A stretch of 64,000 nucleotides of DNA from contig NZ_CP076103.1 of the NCBI RefSeq assembly GCF_018732085.1, forward strand, positions 930,001-994,000, written 5' to 3'. Positions 18,603 through 26,871 of this stretch are shown here, piece after piece. Every line of letters begins with the position of its first letter. Position 1 is the first letter of the stretch. The translations under genes were made by a program, and so were the position numbers. Under the pieces are notes generated by a model. It had not been told where the DNA came from. It saw nothing but the letters and a program-made list of their open reading frames with translations, and made no database searches. This stretch comes from Lysobacter capsici (GTDB lineage: Bacteria; Pseudomonadota; Gammaproteobacteria; Xanthomonadales; Xanthomonadaceae).

Positions 18603-19301
18603 ATGAGCGACCCCCACGATCCCCGGCCGTCCGACGAGCGCGCGCCGGCGCCGTCCGCATCGGGCGAACCGCCGCGACCGGACTGGCGCATACGCCTGGC
18701 CGCGCGGCTGCGTTCGCGCGGCGCCACGCCCAACGGCATCTCTTTGTTCGCGATCGGTCTGGCCGCATTGGCCGGGCTGTCGTTCTTCTTCGCCCTGCGC
18801 GACCCGCCGCTGGCCGGCGTGGTGCTGCTGTTGTTCGCGGCGGTTTGCCTGCAAGGGCGGATGCTGTGCAATCGGCTCGACGGTCTGCTCGCGCGTCGCG
18901 GCGGCATGGTCGGCAAGGCCGGCGAGGTCTACAGCGATGCGCCCGACCGGCTCGCCGATGCGTTGATTTTCCTCGGCGTCGGTTACGGCCTAGCGCCGTG
19001 GCTGAGTTGGGCCAGCGACCTGGGCTGGGCGGCGTCGCTGCTGTCGGTCGGTACCGCTTACGTGCGCGTGCTCGGCCTGGCCTGCGGCTTGCGCGAGCAC
19101 GCGCAGGGGCCGATGTCGCGGCGCATGCGCATGATCGCGATGAGTCTGGCCGCGCTGTTGTCGGCGATCGGGCTGGCCTTGGGATGGACGCAGTGGGTCG
19201 AAGCCTTGCTCGCCGCCGCCCTGGCCGCGGTCGCGCTCGGCGCGGCCTGGACCATCGCCTTGCGCCTGCGTTCGATCGTGCGCGAATTGGAGGCCAGATG
19301 A
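18603..19301 (+). CDS. Second CDP-alcohol phosphatidyltransferase
   Basis: A 232-residue membrane enzyme: a Pro/Ser-rich polar head (residues 1-35) then five or six helices. The CDP-OH-P motif is NRLDGLLARRGGMVGKAG followed by SDAPDRLAD (residues about 96-125). The first motif Asp is again Asn and the usual Gly before the third Asp is Ser, so it is divergent. It starts 13 bp after the previous gene with GGAG eight bases upstream. Its presence besides the YnbA-like enzyme suggests that the operon makes two related lipids or acts in two steps. Confidence 0.8.
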   Translation: MSDPHDPRPSDERAPAPSASGEPPRPDWRIRLAARLRSRGATPNGISLFAIGLAALAGLSFFFALRDPPLAGVVLLLFAAVCLQGRMLCNRLDGLLARRGGMVGKAGEVYSDAPDRLADALIFLGVGYGLAPWLSWASDLGWAASLLSVGTAYVRVLGLACGLREHAQGPMSRRMRMIAMSLAALLSAIGLALGWTQWVEALLAAALAAVALGAAWTIALRLRSIVRELEAR

Positions 19302-19978
19302 TTTCGAACCTGCTCGCCAGCAGCTTCAGTGGCGCGATCCGCGCGCTGACCGGTGCGCGCGCGCTGTGGCGCTGCTCGCCGTCGTCGGACCACCGCGTGT
19401 ACTACGGCAACCATGTCAGCCACGGCGATTTCGTGATGATCTGGTCGGCCCTGCCGCCGGCGTTGCGGCGCGAGGTGCGGCCGGTGGCCGGCGCCGATTA
19501 CTGGCAGCGCGATGCCTTGCGTCGCTATCTGATCCGCGAAGTGTTCAACGGCGTGTTGATCGAGCGCGACCCGGCCCAGCGCAAGCGCGACGCGATCGAC
19601 ACCTTGTGCGAGGCGGTCGACGGCGGCAGTTCGCTGATCCTGTTTCCCGAAGGCACGCGCAACCAGGGCGAGGAGCCGCTGCTGCCGTTCAAGAGCGGGC
19701 TGTATCACCTCGCGCACCGGCGGCCCGAGCTCGAATTCGTGCCGGTGTGGATCGACAACCTCGCCCGGGTCATGCCCAAGGGCAAGGTCCTGCCGCTGCC
19801 GCTGCTGTGCACCGCGACCTTCGGCGAGACCTTGCGTCTGCACGCCGACGAAGACAAACAGGCGTTTCTCGATCGCGCGCGCAACGCCTTGCTGGCCTTG
19901 TCCGAGCACGGCTCGGGCCATGCCGCGGGCAGCGCTGCGACCGGCGACGCGAACACCCGCCACGGAGCGGCGGAATGA
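19298..19978 (+). CDS. PlsC-type 1-acylglycerol-phosphate acyltransferase
   Basis: A 226-residue acyltransferase with the HX4D catalytic box in NHVSHGDFVM (residue about 38) and FPEGTRNQGEE near residue 120. It has no clear membrane helix beyond the N-terminus. ATGA overlap with the gene before and AGG-rich ribosome site in the preceding frame. Members of the family put the second acyl chain on glycerol phosphates; in this operon it would supply phosphatidate for the CdsA paralogue next to it. Short C-terminal Ala/Gly-rich tail. Confidence 0.85.
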   Translation: MISNLLASSFSGAIRALTGARALWRCSPSSDHRVYYGNHVSHGDFVMIWSALPPALRREVRPVAGADYWQRDALRRYLIREVFNGVLIERDPAQRKRDAIDTLCEAVDGGSSLILFPEGTRNQGEEPLLPFKSGLYHLAHRRPELEFVPVWIDNLARVMPKGKVLPLPLLCTATFGETLRLHADEDKQAFLDRARNALLALSEHGSGHAAGSAATGDANTRHGAAE

Positions 19979-20934
19979 ACGATCTGATCGGTTTCGTGCG
20001 CGAATGGCCGCACTCGGTGTTGTTGTTCGCCGGCGTCGCCGGGGTGTTGCTGATCGCGACCGCGATCGCCGAGTGGCTGCGCTGGAAGACCCGCGATGCG
20101 CCCAGCCAGGTGGTCGCCAACCTGGTCGCGCGCATTCGCGCATGGTGGGTGATGGCGATCGTGGTCGGGCTCGCGTTCGCGATCGGCCGGGTCGGCATGA
20201 TCGTGCTGTTCGCGATCGTCTCGCTGTTCGCGCTGCGCGAGTTCATCACACTTACCCCGACCCGGCGCAGCGATTACTACGCCTTGCTCGCGGCGTTCTA
20301 CGTGGCGCTGCCGTTGCAGTACTGGCTGGTCTATATCGACTGGTACGGGCTGTACACGTTGCTGATCCCGGTCTACGCGTTCCTGCTGCTGCCGATCCTG
20401 TCGACCATCGGCGGCGACACCACGCGTTATCTGGAGCGCACCGCCAAGGTGCAGTGGGGGCTGATGATCTGCGTGTTCAGCATTTCCCACGTGCCGGCGC
20501 TGATCAATCTGCATATTCCCGGTTACGAGGGACGCAATCTGCTGTTGATCGCGTTCCTGGTGATCGTGGTGCAATCCTCGGACGTGTTGCAGTACGTCTG
20601 GGGCAAGCTGTGCGGCAAACGCTTGATCGCGCCGAAGCTGTCGCCGTCGAAAACCGTCGAAGGCTTCGTCGGCGGCGTCGCGTCGGCGACCGCGCTGGGC
20701 GCGGCGTTGTGGTGGATCACGCCGTTCACGCCGTTGCAGGCGGCGGCGCTGGCGCTGGTCATCAACCTGATGGGCTTCTATGGCGGCCTGGTGATGTCGG
20801 CGATCAAGCGCGATCGCGGGATCAAGGATTGGGGCCACATGATCGAAGGCCACGGCGGCGTGCTGGACCGTCTGGACTCGGTATGTTTCGCCGCCCCGGT
20901 CTTCTTCCATTTGATTCGGTATTGGTGGGTGTAG
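19975..20934 (+). CDS. Phosphatidate cytidylyltransferase paralogue, YnbB-like
   Basis: A 319-residue membrane protein with eight or so helices and the CdsA signature near the C-terminus, SAIKRDRGIKDWGHMIEG followed by HGGVLDRLDS. CdsA makes CDP-diacylglycerol from phosphatidate and CTP. E. coli carries the paralogue YnbB in the ynbABCD operon; here it is last in the operon rather than second. ATGA overlap with the acyltransferase. A paralogue in the same unit as two CDP-alcohol transferases implies a dedicated CDP-activated lipid pool. Confidence 0.88.
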   Translation: MNDLIGFVREWPHSVLLFAGVAGVLLIATAIAEWLRWKTRDAPSQVVANLVARIRAWWVMAIVVGLAFAIGRVGMIVLFAIVSLFALREFITLTPTRRSDYYALLAAFYVALPLQYWLVYIDWYGLYTLLIPVYAFLLLPILSTIGGDTTRYLERTAKVQWGLMICVFSISHVPALINLHIPGYEGRNLLLIAFLVIVVQSSDVLQYVWGKLCGKRLIAPKLSPSKTVEGFVGGVASATALGAALWWITPFTPLQAAALALVINLMGFYGGLVMSAIKRDRGIKDWGHMIEGHGGVLDRLDSVCFAAPVFFHLIRYWWV

Positions 20935-20966
20935 CCGACGCGCTTGCGAGCCATTGGCTCGCGCGT

Positions 20967-21300
20967 CGGCTACACGACCGGCCAAGGATGGCCGGGCCGG
21001 GCAATCCGAAGCCCGCGCCAGTTGCGCCATGGATGGCAACGCGTTTCAGAAAGAAGCGCCGTACGCGCGCACCACGCACGCGCGCAGGTTCGGTTACACG
21101 ACCGGCCAAGGATGGCCGGGCCGGGCAATCCGAAGCCCGCGCCAGTTGCGCTATGGATGGCAGCGCGTTTTTGGAAGAAGCGCCGTACGCGCGCACCACG
21201 CATGCGCCAGTCCGGCAGCACGACCGGCCAATCCAAAGCCCGCGCTCGTCGCGCCATAGATGGCAACGCGATCATCGCAAACCCGACGTACGCTAGCCGC
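20967..21300. repeat. About 124-bp direct tandem repeat, three copies
   Basis: Units begin at about 20967, 21091 and 21213 with the core ACACGACCGGCCAAGGATGG, then GGGCCGGGCAATCCGAAGCC, CCAGTTGCGC and TACGCGCGCACCACGCA. Copies 1 and 2 are nearly identical; copy 3 has lost about 18 bp (AGGATGGCCGGGCCGGG) and is more diverged. The array fills the gap between the ynb-like operon and a TPR gene. No coding function is apparent. Confidence 0.85.
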
Positions 21301-21372
21301 CCGCCCGAGCAAGAAACGCGGTCCCTTGATCCGGCGCCACAACCAACAAGCAGCAACCCCGCAGAGCCCCCA

Positions 21373-21810
21373 ATGACCTCACCCTCGCTGCAAATGGACG
21401 ACGCCGTCTACGAACGCTTGAACCGGCTATGCGAGGCGGGCAACAAAGCGGTCGGCGAAGGGCGCTTCGACGCCGCGGTGACCTGCTTCAACGACGCCTG
21501 GGAATGGGTGCCCGAACCGAAGAAGGATTGGGAAGCGTCGACCTGGATCCTCACCGCGATCGGCGATTGCTACTTCCGTCTGCGCGATCTCAAGTCCGCG
21601 CGTCCGGTGCTGGAATACGCGCTGCGCTGCCCGGGCGGGCCGGGCAATCCCTTCATCCATCTGCGTCTGGGGCAGGTATTGCTGGACGCCGGCGAGCCCG
21701 ATGCGGCTGCCGACGAACTGATGCGCGCGTACATGGGCGGCGGCGCGGAACGGTTCGCCGAAGACGATCCCAAGTATCTGGCGTTTCTGGCGACTCGCGC
21801 ACAGCTGTAA
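21373..21810 (+). CDS. Small tetratricopeptide-repeat protein
   Basis: A 145-residue soluble acidic protein with about three TPR-like helix pairs (GRFDAAVTCFNDAWEWVP; ILTAIGDCYFRLRDLKSARP; PFIHLRLGQVLLDAGEPDAA). I recognise the general pattern of small bacterial TPR proteins, several of which act as immunity or adaptor proteins, but have no specific function. Start at ATG 21373; the ATG at 21394 is also possible and neither has a good ribosome site. It sits between tandem repeats and the fis remnant. Confidence 0.75.
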   Translation: MTSPSLQMDDAVYERLNRLCEAGNKAVGEGRFDAAVTCFNDAWEWVPEPKKDWEASTWILTAIGDCYFRLRDLKSARPVLEYALRCPGGPGNPFIHLRLGQVLLDAGEPDAAADELMRAYMGGGAERFAEDDPKYLAFLATRAQL

Positions 21811-21861
21811 CTGCCGGCGGGGAACGCGGACGGCGCCGCTTGTTCCAACCGGCGCTCGCAA

Positions 21862-21991
21862 CTTCTTGTGCAGGGCCGCGTGACGAATGCGCGCCATCTC
21901 CGCGGAGCGGCTGTAGTTGCGATCGCAATGCTGGCGCACTTCGGCATTACTTCAGCGATCGGCGGGATTTCCAGTTCGCGCAGCGCATTCG
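21862..21991 (-). pseudogene. Decayed duplicate of the fis 3' part
   Basis: The minus strand encodes RQHCDRNYSRSAEMARIRH followed by AALHKKLR, aligning with [19 protein letters not shown] and ATLRKKLR of the intact Fis at 23014-23286. The DNA matches continue on both sides (CGGGATTTCCAGTTCGCGCA is identical in both). There is an insertion of about 13-18 bp in the middle, no start, and the C-terminal end is lost. It is a broken second copy of the helix-turn-helix region of fis, 1.1 kb downstream of the real gene in the same orientation. Confidence 0.8.
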
Positions 21992-22000
21992 AAAATCGAC

Positions 22001-22079
22001 AGCCAAGCCAAGCCAAGCCAAGCCAAGCCAAGCCGAGCCAAGCCGAGCCAAGCCGAGCCAAGCCAAGCCGAGCCGAGCG
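22001..22079. repeat. AGCCR pentanucleotide tandem repeat
   Basis: About 16 units of AGCCA or AGCCG in a row, starting ten bases after the fis remnant and ending 14 bp before the stop codon of the next minus-strand gene. A pure short repeat of this kind is prone to slippage. Confidence 0.95.
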
Positions 22080-22093
22080 ACGCAGCTATCGCC

Positions 22094-22834
22094 TCAACTC
22101 CAATCGAACGTCAACAACGCCAGTTGTTCGACCGGCTCGTAGAACAGCACGATCAAGTCCGCGCCGGTATGCCGGTAGTGCCAACCCGGCACCGAGGCCA
22201 CGTGTTCGAAACGACGGCCGCTCGGGCTCAGCGGCCACACCACGTCCTCGCCGTGCTCGCCCGCGCCGACGCCGTGTTCGAGCGGGAATTCCACCGTCTC
22301 TTCCCAGTTGTAGCCCGATTCGGCGACGCCGCCGAGCTGGGTGAGCAACTCCTGCGGCGTCGCGTCTTTGGACGGGCCGTTGCCGAAGCGGTTGAGCCGC
22401 ACCAGCCGGCCGTGCTCGCGGTAGTGGTCGCGCGATGCCTGGTAGGCGCGGTTTTCGATTTCGTAATGCCGTTCCAGCTCGGCGCGTTCCGCGTGCAGCT
22501 CCGCGGGTGTCTGTTCGAGGCTGCGTTCGAGCAGGAAATAGCGCGGATCGCCGAGCAGGCGGTAACGGCCGTCTTCGACCGCGAAACCGATCCAGTTGCT
22601 GCGCAGCAGCGGCGCGTGGAATTCGTCTTCGGTGTACTGACCGACCAGGCCGTCGCAGGGCTCCAGCGGGCTGAGCAGGTGCAGCCAGCCCGACCATTGC
22701 GGCCGCACCGCGGCCAGGTCGATCGATACCAGCGGATGCAGGTGCCGGGCCAGGGTTTCCTGGCCGGGCGCGAACACGTCCTCGGCGTCCGGGAACGGGC
22801 GCAGGACCGCGCCGGGCTGGGTGAGATCGTGCAT
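22094..22834 (-). CDS. Conserved hypothetical protein
   Basis: A 246-residue soluble protein starting MHDLTQPGAVLRPFPDAEDV (further in-frame ATGs at 22840 and 22849). It has VRPQWSGWLHLLSPLEPCDG and a long charged helix (TPAELHAERAELERHYEIEN) and ends EQLALLTFDWS. I do not recognise a family. It lies on the minus strand between the intact fis and the fis remnant, and its stop is 14 bp from a pentanucleotide repeat, so expression or length of its 3' region could vary. Confidence 0.65.
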   Translation of the reverse strand: MHDLTQPGAVLRPFPDAEDVFAPGQETLARHLHPLVSIDLAAVRPQWSGWLHLLSPLEPCDGLVGQYTEDEFHAPLLRSNWIGFAVEDGRYRLLGDPRYFLLERSLEQTPAELHAERAELERHYEIENRAYQASRDHYREHGRLVRLNRFGNGPSKDATPQELLTQLGGVAESGYNWEETVEFPLEHGVGAGEHGEDVVWPLSPSGRRFEHVASVPGWHYRHTGADLIVLFYEPVEQLALLTFDWS

Positions 22835-23013
22835 CGGCATGCATTCCATGCAATGAAGTCGCGGCGATGATCGCATGCCGCCGATGGCCTCGGTCGCGGT
22901 GTGCCGTCGCCGAGAAAACAAGACGGGTTCGGCAAAGCGAACGGCGCGACGCGGCGTGTGGTCCGGCGCAAACGGTGCGGACTTCGGCGCGGGCGGCGAA
23001 GTCGGCCGGGCGC

Positions 23014-23286
23014 TTATTCCAGCCCGTACTCGCGTAGCTTCTTGCGCAGGGTGGCGCGATGAATGCCCAGCATCGCCGCGGCGCGGCTCTGGTTGCCGTC
23101 GCAATGCTGCAGCACTTCGGCGAACAGCGGGATTTCCAGTTCGCGCAGCGCGATTTCGTACAGGTTTTCGGTGCCGCTGCCGTTGAGGTCGCCCAGGTAA
23201 CGACGGATCGAAGTCGCGACGTGATCGCGCAGCGGCACCCGGGGTCCGGTGCGGGCGGCTTCGTTGCGGTCGTTGAGTGCGTTCAA
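23014..23286 (-). CDS. fis: Fis family DNA-binding protein
   Basis: A 90-residue protein that ends with the Fis helix-turn-helix, [20 protein letters not shown] then [15 protein letters not shown]-terminal [17 protein letters not shown] fits the dimer region. Fis bends DNA and controls rRNA and many other promoters. In xanthomonads fis is normally preceded by prmA and a zinc-ribbon gene and followed by purH; the first part of that order is kept here. The 121-bp gap to the upstream gene may hold a promoter. Confidence 0.95.
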   Translation of the reverse strand: MNALNDRNEAARTGPRVPLRDHVATSIRRYLGDLNGSGTENLYEIALRELEIPLFAEVLQHCDGNQSRAAAMLGIHRATLRKKLREYGLE

Positions 23287-23407
23287 GTGCTTCCCCGTAG
23301 CAGGTTTCCGTCGGCCGGGATGTGCCAGTTGCGCACTGCGCGCAGTGACGACGGGACCGGGAGTCTAGCGCGCCGGGGTCGCGGCAGACAACGCGACGGC
23401 GTTAATT

Positions 23408-24496
23408 TCAACGGAAATCGAAGGTGAACGCGACCACGTGCGGGGCCGGTTCGAGCACGTCGAACTGCACCGCGGCGCTCTGCCCCGGCGCGATCCGTTC
23501 GTCCGCCCGAAACCCCTTGCGGTAATCCCTTGGAGAGAACGCGCGCTGGCCGACCCGGCGGCCATCGACGTCCTCCAGACTCAGCACCAGGGTCGGCCAC
23601 GGTTGCGCCCAGCGCGCGTCGTTGCGGAAGCTGGCATTGACGCGCAATACGCCGGCGCGGTCTGCGACCGGCAGCACGTTGCGGTTGAGCATGGTCAACG
23701 CGGTCGGTTCGTGCCACGGCGGAATCTCGCAGGCGAGCACGCCGCACAGCTGCGCGAGCAGCGGCCGCCAGCGCGCGTCGGCGGCGAGTTCGTCGCGTTG
23801 CGCGAGCAGCAATTGCAGGACCAGCGCGATCGCCAGTACGCCGATCAGCAGCGGACCGCTCCAATGCCGCCGCGGTGTCGCCGCGCTGGCGCGCGCGTGC
23901 TGGCGGGCGAAGCTCGGCGCGCGCCGGGCCGTGGTCACCGCGGTTTCGGATTTGCCGGCGCGCTTGGCGGTGCGTTTGCGTTCGATCGGCACGGCGGCGC
24001 TGAGCGGGGTCAGCGCGGCGTCGGCCGGTGGCGATGCGGTAGCCGGCGTTGCCGGTGGCGTGGACGGAATATCGTCCGCGGCGATGTCGCTGCTCGGTGC
24101 GGCGTCGGTGCTCGCATCGGCAACGGAATCGGTAATGGAATCGGCAGTTTGATTACCGACCTCGGCCGCCGCCGGAACATCGATCGCGCGCGTCGATGCC
24201 GAAGGCGCAGCGGGAATCTCAACAGGACTCTTGTGCGGTTTCTTGCGCAACACGCTGGCGATGTCGTCGATGTCGGCAGCGACGTTCGCCGTCGTCGCCG
24301 CGACCGGCGTGCTCTGCGGCGCGACCGCATGCGCGTCTTCGTTCGGCGCTTGCGCCGCGCTCGCCGCATCGTCGTCGCCGTTCGCCACGTCCTGCGATTG
24401 CAGCGCGCCGGCGCAGCGCGGACAGGTCCGGGTCGGACCGTCCTGGGCCACGACCAGCGCAACCAGATAACCGCAGTGAGGGCAGGCGACGAACAT
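23408..24496 (-). CDS. Zinc-ribbon DUF3426 membrane protein
   Basis: A 362-residue protein. The N-terminus is a CPHCG...CPRCAG zinc ribbon (residues 5-28), then about 170 residues rich in Ala, Asp, Thr and Pro, a transmembrane helix near residue 220 (GPLLIGVLAIALVLQLLLAQ) and a C-terminal DUF3426 domain (VNASFRNDARWAQPWPTLVL, then DYRKGFRADERIAPGQSAAV). This architecture is common next to prmA and fis in gammaproteobacteria; function unknown. It is 27 bp downstream of prmA, so co-transcribed. Confidence 0.88.
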   Translation of the reverse strand: MFVACPHCGYLVALVVAQDGPTRTCPRCAGALQSQDVANGDDDAASAAQAPNEDAHAVAPQSTPVAATTANVAADIDDIASVLRKKPHKSPVEIPAAPSASTRAIDVPAAAEVGNQTADSITDSVADASTDAAPSSDIAADDIPSTPPATPATASPPADAALTPLSAAVPIERKRTAKRAGKSETAVTTARRAPSFARQHARASAATPRRHWSGPLLIGVLAIALVLQLLLAQRDELAADARWRPLLAQLCGVLACEIPPWHEPTALTMLNRNVLPVADRAGVLRVNASFRNDARWAQPWPTLVLSLEDVDGRRVGQRAFSPRDYRKGFRADERIAPGQSAAVQFDVLEPAPHVVAFTFDFR

Positions 24497-24523
24497 TGGC
24501 CTTATTCCATCATGCCGTCGCGC

Positions 24524-25444
24524 TCAGCGCCGACGTATGCCTGTGACGCGCATCCAGTCTTCGAGACGGTCGGCGCGCAATTGTTCGAAGTCGGCCGCGT
24601 AACGCGCGAGCACCTCGTCTTCCTGGCCGGCGAGGATGCCCGACAAGGCGATGCGTCCGCCCGGTGCGACCCGTGCGGCCAGGGTGTCGGCGAGCGCGAT
24701 CAAGGCCGAGGCGAGGATGTTGGCGACCACCACCGGGTACTGCGCGAGCGGTTCGTCGGGCGGCAGATGCACCTCGATGCGTTCGGCCACGCCGTTGCGC
24801 TGCGCGTTGTCGTCGGTGGCGAGCAGGGCCTGCGGGTCGTTGTCGACGCCGACCGCGTGCGCGGCGCCGAGCTTGAGCGCGGCCAGGGCGAGGATGCCCG
24901 AGCCGCAGCCGAAATCGAGCACGCGGCGGCCGGCGAGTTCGCCCTCGTCGGCCAGGCCGTCGAGCCAGCCCAGGCACAGCGCGGTGGTCGGATGGGTGCC
25001 CGAGCCGAACGCCAGGCCCGGGTCCAGCCGCACCACCGCGGCGTCGGCCGCGTCGGCGCCGTCGGGCAGGTCGTGATTCCACGGCACGATCCAGGTACGG
25101 CGGCCGAACTGCAGCGGCACGTACTGGTCCATCCACGCGCGTTCCCAGTCCTGGTCCTCGACCTGGCGGAAACGCACCTGGGTCCATTCCAGGCCCGGAT
25201 CGAACGACTCCAGCGCGGCCAGCAGCACCAGCGCGTCGGCGTCGTGCGGGAACAGCGCGCTGAGCACCATCGACTGCCATAGCGGGATTTCGCCGACGCC
25301 CGGTTCGAGGATGGCGTGCTCGTTGCTGGTGTCGGCATCGGCGTCGAGCATGGTCACCGCGAGCGCGCCGACGTCGTCCAGCGCGGCTTCGTAGCGCGGT
25401 TGTTCGGCTTCGCTGCAGCGCAGGGTCAGTTCGAGAAAGGGCAT
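24524..25444 (-). CDS. prmA: Ribosomal protein L11 methyltransferase
   Basis: A 306-residue PrmA that trimethylates ribosomal protein L11. The N-terminal recognition domain begins [20 protein letters not shown]; the methyltransferase has [20 protein letters not shown], motif [21 protein letters not shown] and [13 protein letters not shown]. Length is normal. It heads the prmA - zinc ribbon - fis minus-strand set, divergent from the gene at 25535 with 90 bp between. Confidence 0.96.
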   Translation of the reverse strand: MPFLELTLRCSEAEQPRYEAALDDVGALAVTMLDADADTSNEHAILEPGVGEIPLWQSMVLSALFPHDADALVLLAALESFDPGLEWTQVRFRQVEDQDWERAWMDQYVPLQFGRRTWIVPWNHDLPDGADAADAAVVRLDPGLAFGSGTHPTTALCLGWLDGLADEGELAGRRVLDFGCGSGILALAALKLGAAHAVGVDNDPQALLATDDNAQRNGVAERIEVHLPPDEPLAQYPVVVANILASALIALADTLAARVAPGGRIALSGILAGQEDEVLARYAADFEQLRADRLEDWMRVTGIRRR

Positions 25445-25534
25445 CGTGCGGGCGGCGAATGAAAGCGGCGGCCATTATTGACCCGTTTCGCGGCGATCAG
25501 ATAGCGTGCGCGCACATTCAAGGAGCAATGCGCC

Positions 25535-26593
25535 ATGGAATCCACGCCGATCCGCCGTTCGTTCCTCGTCGCCGCTCGCGGCGTGCCGTCTTTGCGGCCG
25601 CTGGCCTGGGCCGTGGCTGCGCTGATCGCGCTGGGCGCATCGGCCTGCAACCGCGAAGGTACGGCGACCTCGGCGGCGCCCGCCGCGCCGGCGGGCGCGA
25701 CGCCGGCAGCCACCACGCCGGCCGCCAAGGGCCTGACGGTCAAGGGCGAGGTCGACGGCCTGCGCCTGCGCCTGATCGACGCGCTGCCGCCGCTGCCCAA
25801 GGCCGCGGCCGACAGCGGCGAAGCCTCCGGCGACTGCGCGCAGGCGACGGTCTCGGCCGAGGCGCGCGCGGCCGAGGCGGCCGGCTGGACGGTGTTCGCC
25901 GAACGCGACTGGGCCGGTTACCGCGCCGTCGGCGTGGCCCGCGCCGGCACTCACCTGGCCGGCATGGGCTGCGTGTTTCCGGACGGACAGGTGCTGCTGT
26001 TCCGCGACGGCCGGCCGGTCGTGCAGGTGGTCGACACCCAGGCGGGCCAGGAGGCGTCCGACAGCGGCCTGCAGTCGCTGGAGGACGGCGTTCCCGGTCC
26101 CTCGGCCGAATCGAGCCAGCTGGCCCGGCGCGACGATGCCGATGCCGAATTGCGGGTCGGCGACTGGAACGGCCGCCAGCTTGCGCGAATCGTGGTCGGT
26201 GCCGACGGCGGTCTGGAACTGACCGCTTTGCCGGCCATGGACAGCTTCTGCGGCCAGCGCGCGAAACTGCCGCGGCTCGAAGCGCTGGCGCTGCCGCTCG
26301 CGCGCGAGCGCCTGCTCGCGCAGGGCTGGCAGGCGCGCCCGTCCGACCCCGCCGCCGACGAGGGCGAGGACGGCATGCGCGACGCCTTACGCGGGCTCGG
26401 CTTCCCCGAGGTCGAAGGCTGCGCCGGCACCGGCATGGGCTACTGCAACTACCACTATCGCAACGCCGCCGGCGACGCGCTGCAGTTGACCACCGCGGGC
26501 GAGTACGTCCCGGCCGGCGTCGACCAGGCCGAAGCCAACTGGCCCAACGTGGCCGGCTATTCGGTGCTGTGCGCCGCCCCGGCGGCCGGCTGA
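25535..26593 (+). CDS. Exported hypothetical protein, possibly lipoprotein
   Basis: A 352-residue protein with a basic N-terminus, hydrophobic segment (LAWAVAALIALGASAC) and Cys 38 that could be a lipidation site, though the -3 residue is Ala and not Leu. An Ala/Thr/Pro linker follows, then a mature part with a conserved-looking Cys-rich C-terminus (EGCAGTGMGYCNYHYRNAAG). No family is recognised. The AGGAG motif nine bases upstream supports the ATG at 25535. Confidence 0.7.
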   Translation: MESTPIRRSFLVAARGVPSLRPLAWAVAALIALGASACNREGTATSAAPAAPAGATPAATTPAAKGLTVKGEVDGLRLRLIDALPPLPKAAADSGEASGDCAQATVSAEARAAEAAGWTVFAERDWAGYRAVGVARAGTHLAGMGCVFPDGQVLLFRDGRPVVQVVDTQAGQEASDSGLQSLEDGVPGPSAESSQLARRDDADAELRVGDWNGRQLARIVVGADGGLELTALPAMDSFCGQRAKLPRLEALALPLARERLLAQGWQARPSDPAADEGEDGMRDALRGLGFPEVEGCAGTGMGYCNYHYRNAAGDALQLTTAGEYVPAGVDQAEANWPNVAGYSVLCAAPAAG

Positions 26594-26666
26594 GCCCCGT
26601 TCAGGCGACAAACCGGCTCGCTTCGGCACCAGCCCGGTCCCTCGGCGGTCGCACATTCCAAAGGGT

Positions 26667-26690
26667 GACACTCATCACTTATTGAGTGTC
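26667..26690. promoter_or_regulatory. Perfect 8-bp inverted repeat in intergenic region
   Basis: GACACTCA (26667-26674) and TGAGTGTC (26683-26690) are exact inverse copies separated by 8 bp. They lie in the 278-bp gap before the two-gene unit at 26872-28358, about 20 bp before TTGACTTATTAT. There is no T-run, so it looks more like an operator than a terminator. No matching regulator is known to me. Confidence 0.4.
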
Positions 26691-26871
26691 GATGGGCATC
26701 TGCGCGGCGCTTGACTTATTATCGACGCCTTAACGATGCGCCGCCGGCGCCGGACGGGTCCCTGCGACCGGTCCGACGGGGCGGGCATCGCGTCCGCGCC
26801 GCGGACGATCGGCACCGCGCCGGTCGCTCGCATCGCGGTCACGCCAACCCGGGTCGCGAGTCACGCACTTG

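Noticed and set aside
20944..21372. In-frame extension of the TPR gene through the 124-bp repeats
   Set aside because: The translated repeat has no protein-like conservation; the two good copies are read in different frames along the extension.
26711..26736. TTGACTTATTAT as a standard promoter
   Set aside because: No -10 box at 16-18 bp from TTGACT; kept only as context for the inverted repeat at 26667-26690.
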